DNA from: Hyphomicrobiales bacterium
GTDB taxonomy: Bacteria; Pseudomonadota; Alphaproteobacteria; Rhizobiales; Beijerinckiaceae
DNA: 11,657 nucleotides
NCBI GenBank assembly: GCA_947374125.1
Contig: CANCAR010000079.1
Location: 1-11,657 of the forward strand
Reading direction: 5' to 3'
Shown here: positions 7,514-11,657 of the stretch, piece after piece
How the letters are laid out: each line of letters begins with the position of its first letter
How positions within the stretch are numbered: position 1 is the first letter of the stretch
Notes under the pieces: generated by a model
What the model was told of the DNA's origin: nothing
The model's input: only the letters and a program-made list of their open reading frames with translations
Databases searched by the model: none
Made by a program: the position numbers and the translations under genes

Positions 7514-8590
7514 TTACGCTAACGCGCCGATAAAGGCAGAGATTTGGGTTTCCTCGCCTCCCTCGGCATTGGCTTCTGCCGCCAATACCGCGCGCCTGGC
7601 CGCTTTCTGGCGCGGACCGAACCGCTCTTCAGAAGGCGTACGGCTGAAATGCTCGCTGTAGCATTTTGAGAAATGCGACGCGGAGACAAACCCGCAGGCG
7701 AGTGCCACAGATAAAATAGGCATGCTGGTCTGAAGCAGAAGATGACGAGCGCGCGCAAGGCGCAAACCGAGATAATAGCGGGTTGGAGCTTGGCCGATAT
7801 ATTTCTGAAATAACCGCTCCAACTGGCGTGCGGAAAAGCCCACCCGGTCCGCCAACTCGCCGCAGGAAAGCGGCTCTTCGATATTTTGCTCCATAGTCGC
7901 CACCACTGCCAATACTCTTTGGTTGGCAACACCCAATCGCGCCCGAAGTTCCATTCTCTGCCGCTCATTGGCATTGCGCATGCGGTGATGGATCAATTCA
8001 TCCGTGACAGCCGCGGCAACTTCCTGCCCACACCGAGCATTTATCATCGACAGCATCATGTCGATCGCAGCCGTACCGCCCGCGCACGTAAAGCGGTTGC
8101 GATCAATTTCATAAAGCTCATCGGTTACATCGAGATGGGGGAATTCTTCGCGCAAGGATTCATGGTTTTCCCAATGGATTGTGCAGCGGAAACCATCGAG
8201 CAATCCGGCTTTAGCCAGAACATAAGACCCGGTACAGACCGACCCGATGGAGACGCCATAAAATGCCAGCCGCCGCAATTTGGCGATCAAGAGCGCATGA
8301 TCTTGCCGCTGGATGTCGACGCCTCCGCAGACAACGACATTGGGCATAGGACCGATATCAGCAATACTGCCGTCAGCTTCAAGCCTAATTCCGTTGGAGG
8401 CCTGAACGGCGCCACCGTCGATCGTATAGATCTTCCAATCATAGAGTTGCTGATGCGACACCCGGTTGGCAAGCCGCAAGGGCTCAATCAGCGAGGTAAA
8501 GGCAATCATTGAAAAATCAGGCACCAATACCAAACCAAGCGTTTGGGTAACCGATGCCCCTTGTTGCGATTTTTCGCCAGATTGTGTCAT
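7514..8590 (-). CDS. GlxA-family AraC transcriptional regulator
   Basis: This 358-residue protein has the two-domain GlxA layout. Residues about 18-190 form a DJ-1/PfpI (class I glutamine amidotransferase-like) domain with VPDFSMIAFTSLIEPLRLAN, ASNGI, VVCGG, and the elbow SIGSVCTGSYVLAKAGLLDG with Cys119. Residues about 225-325 form an AraC DNA-binding domain with two helix-turn-helices: LSCGELADRVGFSARQLERL (241-260) and ILSVALACGFVSASHFSKCY (292-311). The N-terminal block resembles GbdR and CdhR, which sense glycine betaine/dimethylglycine and carnitine in Pseudomonas, so an amine or amino-acid ligand is plausible. No catabolic genes of that kind lie in this window. The ATG at 8590 is preceded by aaggatagggag, a good ribosome site. 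The AT-rich upstream gap (8591-8685) carries a perfect inverted repeat that could be its operator. The TPR gene follows at eight bases. Confidence 0.92.
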   Translation of the reverse strand: MTQSGEKSQQGASVTQTLGLVLVPDFSMIAFTSLIEPLRLANRVSHQQLYDWKIYTIDGGAVQASNGIRLEADGSIADIGPMPNVVVCGGVDIQRQDHALLIAKLRRLAFYGVSIGSVCTGSYVLAKAGLLDGFRCTIHWENHESLREEFPHLDVTDELYEIDRNRFTCAGGTAAIDMMLSMINARCGQEVAAAVTDELIHHRMRNANERQRMELRARLGVANQRVLAVVATMEQNIEEPLSCGELADRVGFSARQLERLFQKYIGQAPTRYYLGLRLARARHLLLQTSMPILSVALACGFVSASHFSKCYSEHFSRTPSEERFGPRQKAARRAVLAAEANAEGGEETQISAFIGALA

Positions 8591-8685
8591 GGCCGTCGCT
8601 CCCTATCCTTCTGTTATGTCGGATCTAGGCAAATTAAAAAGTATTTGGCAAATATTATCTTTATTGCGACCTCAATGTCGCAATT
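8591..8685 (-). promoter_or_regulatory. AT-rich leader and likely promoter region of the GlxA-type regulator
   Basis: These 95 bases separate the GNAT gene from the regulator and are clearly richer in A+T than the genes around them. They hold an 8-bp inverted repeat at the GNAT end, a TAATAT hexamer on the minus strand just downstream of it (about 8652-8657) that could act as a -10 box, and the regulator's ribosome site near 8600. I see no well-spaced -35 box, as expected for an AraC-activated promoter, but this is inference. The regulator could also be read from the gloB-cupin-GNAT transcript upstream. Confidence 0.4.
8663..8684. repeat. Perfect 8-bp inverted repeat, candidate operator or transcript hairpin
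   Basis: ATTGCGAC (8663-8670) and GTCGCAAT (8677-8684) are exact reverse complements separated by CTCAAT. On the minus strand the hairpin begins one base after the GNAT stop codon and is not followed by a T run, so it is a poor intrinsic terminator for that gene. On the plus strand it is followed by TTTTA, but no plus-strand gene ends here. A regulator binding site, or a 3'-end stabilising hairpin for the gloB-cupin-GNAT message, fits better. Confidence 0.55.
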
Positions 8686-9456
8686 TTATGACATGGGTAG
8701 GGTCCAATAGTCATAGGTATAGAGCGGTTGAAAACCGAAGCTTGAGTAAAGCGTTCGAGCGCCAAGGTTGTCGCTTTCGACCTGCACATACGCCGTATCG
8801 GCCCCTTTTGCCTGCCCCCATTCCAAAAGTGCCATCATGACAGCCCGCCCAAGGCCCTTACGCCGTGCCGTTGGCAAGGTCGCGAGTTGGAAAAGACCAA
8901 GCAGGCCATCCTCCAGTGCCGCGCGTCCGACAGCGCACGGCTTGCCGTCTTCGAAAGCCACCGCAAAGAGTTGGGGTATGGGAACAAGAGCGAGATGGGC
9001 TGAAATTCCCGCGCGTTCGGACGCACCATAGGCATGAACATCGGCATAGGTTTCGATCCACGCTTGAACGCAATGCTCAGAAAGGCGGATGCGGGGATCG
9101 GTTGAATAGGTTCCGGACAATGTCATGGTTTCAACCGTCGTATTGCTTTGCGGGGAAATGCCGCTGTCGCGCAGATAATCGCCTGCCTCTTTGTCCGCTA
9201 AGGGCTGGAGTCGAATGATGCATCGAATGTCTTTTGCCCGGCAAATCTGGCGCGCCGATTGGAGCGCATCCGAAAATCGGCCCGCCTCAGGCGTAACCGC
9301 GTTCAGTGAATTCGTCCTGCGCGAGCTCAATTGGGGTGCATGGCGTAATTCCCAACCAAAAAGCGGCGTCGAAAATTCTGCGGGCCACGCCTTCGCGCTA
9401 TGCCTTTCAATACGGCGAACGCGCTCGATATCGGCATGACTTAAAGCGCTCTTCAT
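8686..9456 (-). CDS. GNAT-family N-acetyltransferase, two-lobed
   Basis: With the ATG at 9456 the protein has 256 residues. That ATG overlaps the cupin stop as ATGA, so I prefer it to the TTG at 9486. The C-terminal half (about 120-256) is a GNAT domain. Motif A is LFQLATLPTARRKGLGRAVM (188-207), containing the acetyl-CoA pyrophosphate loop RRKGLG, and motif B is VQVESDNLGARTLYSSFGF (224-242). The N-terminal half carries GWELRHAPQLSSRRTNSLNA (34-53), a pattern common in the first, degenerate lobe of tandem GNAT proteins, so the protein is probably a pseudo-dimer with one active site. The acceptor substrate cannot be told; small-molecule amines or protein N-termini are both possible. It is the last gene of a tight minus-strand run after gloB and the cupin. 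Confidence 0.87.
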   Translation of the reverse strand: MKSALSHADIERVRRIERHSAKAWPAEFSTPLFGWELRHAPQLSSRRTNSLNAVTPEAGRFSDALQSARQICRAKDIRCIIRLQPLADKEAGDYLRDSGISPQSNTTVETMTLSGTYSTDPRIRLSEHCVQAWIETYADVHAYGASERAGISAHLALVPIPQLFAVAFEDGKPCAVGRAALEDGLLGLFQLATLPTARRKGLGRAVMMALLEWGQAKGADTAYVQVESDNLGARTLYSSFGFQPLYTYDYWTLPMS

Positions 9457-9914
9457 GTTCGTGCGAGCCTTGGGGTTGGCCTCCAACCAGCGGGTGCCAT
9501 TTCGAACCCTGAAAATTCAAAGGCTGGGGCGACCGTGCACCCCACCAGCGTCCAAGCGCCTAAGCTTGTTGCCGTCTGCCAAGTTCCCGATGGCACAACA
9601 AGGTGTGGCCTCTGGCCGGATTGAAGATCGGCACCGAGATGGAAAGCTGATGCGTCGTGACCATTCTCCGACAATGTGAGAACCATCGGCGCACCCGCGT
9701 AAAAATGAAAAATTTCAGCGGCATCCACCCGGTGCCATTCCGAGACTTCTCCCACCCCTAAGAGATAATAGATATGGCTCGAAGCCGAGCGGCCATTTTC
9801 CACCAAACGAGGATCACGAAACGTCTCGCGATAATGCCCGCCTTCCGGATGCGGTTGAAGGTTCAGCAAGCGAATGACGGATGCGGCGTCAGCGGAGGCG
9901 GAGATTTGGGACAT
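9453..9914 (-). CDS. DUF985 (Cupin_5) family protein
   Basis: This 153-residue protein is a single small cupin of the DUF985 group. Signature blocks are LNLQPHPEGGHYRETFRD (17-34), SSHIYYLL (45-52), EWHRVDAAEIFHFYAG (59-74), VVPSGTWQTA and GWRPTP near the end. The fold is a beta barrel; the conserved His and Glu residues could bind a metal or sugar-like ligand, but no reaction is established for the family as far as I know. It begins nine bases after the gloB stop, and its stop overlaps the start of the acetyltransferase gene by four bases, so the three genes are very likely co-transcribed. The protein is cytoplasmic, with no signal peptide. Confidence 0.9.
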   Translation of the reverse strand: MSQISASADAASVIRLLNLQPHPEGGHYRETFRDPRLVENGRSASSHIYYLLGVGEVSEWHRVDAAEIFHFYAGAPMVLTLSENGHDASAFHLGADLQSGQRPHLVVPSGTWQTATSLGAWTLVGCTVAPAFEFSGFEMAPAGWRPTPRLART

Positions 9915-9923
9915 GCGAGCGCT

Positions 9924-10691
9924 TCACCCCTTGTTTTTGGCTTCGCGAAGGGCGGCGAAGACGTCTACGACCGGATACCCCACAAGACCCACCGCCTCAG
10001 CCAGCGCTTTTTCGCCCGCGCGCAGAAACGGATTGGTCGCTTTTTCAAGGCCAATGGTGGAGGGTATCGTGAATTCGCCCTTTGCGCGCAAGGCTTCTAC
10101 CTCGGCAACGCGCTTTAGCAGCGCGGCGTTATCCGGATCAAACCTGACGGCAAAGCGGGCGTTTGATAAGGTATATTCATGCCCGCAATAGAGTTTCGTT
10201 TCATCGGGCAAGGCTGCCAGTTTATTCAGCGACGTCCACATGTCTTGCGGCGTGCCTTCAAACAGCCGCCCGCAGCCGAGCGAAAACAGCGTATCGGCGG
10301 CAAACAGGATCGATTCTGCTGCGCTATAATAGGCGATGTGTCCGCTCGTATGACCCGGCGTTTCAATGACGTCAAAGGCCACTTCGCCCACCATGATGCG
10401 GTCCCCTTCTTTCACGGATAGATCGATATCGGGAATGCGATGACGGTCTGCGAACGGCGCTACGACGCGCGCGCTGAAACGGGCCTTTAGCGTTGAAAGT
10501 GCCGCGATGTGATCCCCATGATGATGGGTAACGAGAATATCCGTCAGTCCCCAGCCTTTGGCCTCTAGTGCAGCGACAATGGGTGCTTCTTCTCCCGCAT
10601 CGATGCAGGCCGTGTGGCCAGTAGCCGGATCATGGATCAACACTCCGAGATTATCGGCACCGATCGCGAATTGATGAATGAGCAGGGCCAT
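9924..10691 (-). CDS. gloB: Hydroxyacylglutathione hydrolase (glyoxalase II)
   Basis: GloB hydrolyses S-D-lactoylglutathione to D-lactate and glutathione, the second step of methylglyoxal detoxification. With the ATG at 10691 the protein has 255 residues, the normal size. The metallo-beta-lactamase domain shows the binuclear metal site: THHHGDH (55-61), His114 in TPGHTSGH, Asp133 in FAADTLF and His171 in YCGHEYT. The C-terminal helical domain, with NPFLR (220-224), is also typical of glyoxalase II and separates it from general beta-lactamase-fold enzymes. AAGGAAAA lies about three bases before ATG 10691 (core AGGA at about -8), which supports this start over a GTG at 10709. The gene heads the gloB-cupin-GNAT run and is divergent from the methyltransferase-like gene. 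No gloA is present in the window. Confidence 0.95.
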   Translation of the reverse strand: MALLIHQFAIGADNLGVLIHDPATGHTACIDAGEEAPIVAALEAKGWGLTDILVTHHHGDHIAALSTLKARFSARVVAPFADRHRIPDIDLSVKEGDRIMVGEVAFDVIETPGHTSGHIAYYSAAESILFAADTLFSLGCGRLFEGTPQDMWTSLNKLAALPDETKLYCGHEYTLSNARFAVRFDPDNAALLKRVAEVEALRAKGEFTIPSTIGLEKATNPFLRAGEKALAEAVGLVGYPVVDVFAALREAKNKG

Positions 10692-10753
10692 TCGTTTTCC
10701 TTTTTCCACAATGGCCCCTATATTGTCGTTAGAACCTTTAAAAAGGAAGCGGC
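10692..10753. promoter_or_regulatory. Divergent promoter region between gloB and the methyltransferase-like gene
   Basis: The two genes are read outward from this 62-base AT-rich gap, so it should hold both promoters. A TATATT at 10719-10724 is the best -10-like hexamer for the plus strand, and its complement AATATA could serve the minus strand. The -35 partners are weak (TTTTCC at 10695-10700 for the plus strand, 18 bases away). Both genes have clear ribosome sites at its edges: AAAAAGGAAG for the plus-strand gene and AAAGGAAAA for gloB. Confidence 0.4.
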
Positions 10754-11503
10754 ATGGCGCTCGATGTCATCGATATTCGAAGTTTTTATGCTGGACCGCT
10801 TGGCCGAGTGACCCGTCAGGTCTTGTCCGATCAGATCCGCCAAAGGTGGAGCCGGACGCAGTCGCTTGCGATTTTAGGATATGGCTATGCCACGCCCTAT
10901 CTCGACGATTTTGTGGGTGAAGCCGAGCGGGTGATTTCCGTTATGCCGGCTCGCCAAGGCGTTGTGAATTGGCCGGTTGGCCGGTCCTCCGCCAGCGTTT
11001 TAGCCTCCGCCGATGCGATGCCCTTCCCGAATGGGACGATTGATCGGATCTTGGTGGTGCTTGGGCTTGAAACCCAAGACCATCCGCAAGACATGCTGAG
11101 CGAGCTCTGGCGGATTTTAACACCGGGTGGACAGATGATCGTGATCACCCCCAATCGGCGAGGACTATGGGCGCGGGGCGACAAAACGCCGTTTGGTCAT
11201 GGCCAACCCTTTTCTCGACGGCAATTGACCGATCTATTACGGGAAGCGCTCTTTTCACCTTCGCACTGGTCAGAGGCGCTACATTTTCCGCCCTTTAAAG
11301 GCGCGATGCTGTCCCGCACCGCGACTGCTTGGGAAAAAATTGGCAGCGCGCTAGCGCTCCCTTTTGCGGGCGTTCATGTTGTCGAAGCGACCAAGCTGAT
11401 GTATCGACCGATTCTCGTGAGTGCCGCTAAGCGCAGCCGCGTAGCACTTTCTCCCGTCTTTGTCCCGGCGACAAGTCCGCGGCTTGACGAAAGTCCACTC
11501 TGA
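10754..11503 (+). CDS. Class I methyltransferase-like protein with altered SAM motifs
   Basis: This 249-residue protein has the outline of a Methyltransf_11-type domain: SADAMPFPNGTIDRILVVLG (85-104), where the family usually has ADAxxLPFPDxSFDxV, and then ELWRILTPGGQMIVITPNRR (117-136), the usual ExxRVLKPGGxLxI block. However, the expected motif I (acidic residue then GxGxG) reads LAILGYGYATPYL (38-50), and the acidic residue that normally binds the SAM ribose at the end of strand 2 is missing (VISVMPARQG, 60-69). The protein may bind SAM differently, or not be a methyltransferase. From memory, similar proteins next to gloB occur in other Hyphomicrobiales. The start at 10754 has AAGGAAG just upstream. 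It is divergent from gloB and followed by accA. Confidence 0.8.
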   Translation: MALDVIDIRSFYAGPLGRVTRQVLSDQIRQRWSRTQSLAILGYGYATPYLDDFVGEAERVISVMPARQGVVNWPVGRSSASVLASADAMPFPNGTIDRILVVLGLETQDHPQDMLSELWRILTPGGQMIVITPNRRGLWARGDKTPFGHGQPFSRRQLTDLLREALFSPSHWSEALHFPPFKGAMLSRTATAWEKIGSALALPFAGVHVVEATKLMYRPILVSAAKRSRVALSPVFVPATSPRLDESPL

Positions 11504-11568
11504 CGTCAGAACTCAGCGCCCCGTAGGCGGGCTCTTTCCGTGTTGCATCCGGGCTAAAGGCAAATTGA
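11504..11568. other. Short gap before accA
   Basis: This 65-base gap holds a weak GC-rich inverted repeat (GCCC at 11518-11521 with GGGC at 11528-11531) followed by TCTTTCC, which could be a poor terminator for the methyltransferase-like gene, and AAAGG (11556-11560), the accA ribosome site. No clear promoter is visible for accA. Confidence 0.3.
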
Positions 11569-11657
11569 ATGCGTTCTTATCTCGATTTTGAAAAATCCGT
11601 CGCAGAGATTGATGCGAAAGCCGACGAGCTAAGCGCCATATTGGCCGCTGGCGGATC
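11569..11657 (+). CDS. accA: Acetyl-CoA carboxylase carboxyltransferase subunit alpha, 5' part only
   Basis: Only the first 29 codons and two further bases are in the window, so this gene is too short to stand out as an open frame. The start reads MRSYLDFEKSVAEIDAKADE, then LSAILAAGG. The LDFE-x(3)-AE-x(2)-AK-x(2)-EL pattern is the well-conserved N-terminus of AccA (E. coli AccA has LDFEQPIAELEAKI). AccA with AccD transfers the carboxyl group from biotin-BCCP to acetyl-CoA, giving malonyl-CoA for fatty acid synthesis. The ribosome site AAAGG lies eight bases before the ATG. The call rests on the N-terminus alone. Confidence 0.85.
   Translation, partial: MRSYLDFEKSVAEIDAKADELSAILAAGG

Noticed and set aside
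7886..8512. 208-codon open frame on the plus strand
   Set aside because: It is antisense to the GlxA-type regulator, whose motifs are unmistakable; the frame has no family features.
9457..9486. TTG start at 9486 for the acetyltransferase
   Set aside because: The ATG at 9456 overlaps the upstream stop as ATGA, the usual coupled arrangement; the extra ten residues show no family similarity.
11499..11510. 12-bp palindrome TCTGACGTCAGA at the end of the methyltransferase-like gene
   Set aside because: A 12-bp perfect palindrome is expected a few times by chance in a window of this size, and it overlaps a stop codon with no promoter nearby.

Overview
The window looks like chromosomal core DNA of an alphaproteobacterium, most likely of the Hyphomicrobiales (Rhizobiales) type. 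The reasons are the set of protein families: a GapR/UPF0335 (DUF2312) protein, a DUF882 M15-like peptidase with a long Pro/Ala tail, DUF1036 next to pyruvate kinase, a GlxA-type AraC regulator, and an accA start that matches alphaproteobacterial AccA. Base composition is moderately GC rich (about 55 % by eye) and even throughout. I see no rRNA, tRNA, CRISPR array, transposase, phage gene or broken gene, and no gap without a gene longer than about 100 bases.

Layout. Positions 1-1581 (+) hold the 3' part of an exported DUF882/M15 peptidase-like protein. It overlaps tail to tail with gapR (1551-1793, -), a small nucleoid protein. Next on the minus strand is an N-formylglutamate amidohydrolase family protein (1869-2741). 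A 39-base divergent gap then leads into a same-strand run on plus: an EamA/DMT transporter (2781-3707), a MOFRL-type glycerate 2-kinase (3704-4999, ATGA overlap), an exported DUF1036 protein (about 5030-5503) and pyruvate kinase (5531-6946). Pyruvate kinase converges on a minus-strand pair: a GlxA-family AraC regulator (7514-8590) followed by an exported TPR protein (6951-7505). A second minus-strand run is gloB (9924-10691), a DUF985 cupin (9453-9914) and a two-lobed GNAT acetyltransferase (8686-9456). A perfect 8-bp inverted repeat lies between the GNAT stop and the regulator. Divergent from gloB is a methyltransferase-fold protein (10754-11503) with an eroded SAM-binding loop, followed by the first 29 codons of accA (11569-end).

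How the genes fit together. The plus-strand run pairs an enzyme that makes 2-phosphoglycerate from glycerate with the enzyme that makes pyruvate two steps later, so it may feed glycerate into lower glycolysis. The pyruvate kinase has Lys where K+-dependent enzymes have Glu, which predicts a K+-independent enzyme. gloB, the cupin and the acetyltransferase are tightly spaced and probably co-transcribed; gloB points to methylglyoxal detoxification.

I found no convincing new multi-gene system. The best leads are the methyltransferase-like protein with non-standard SAM motifs, the secreted four-cysteine DUF1036 protein between two glycolysis-linked genes, and the palindrome in front of the GlxA-type regulator.
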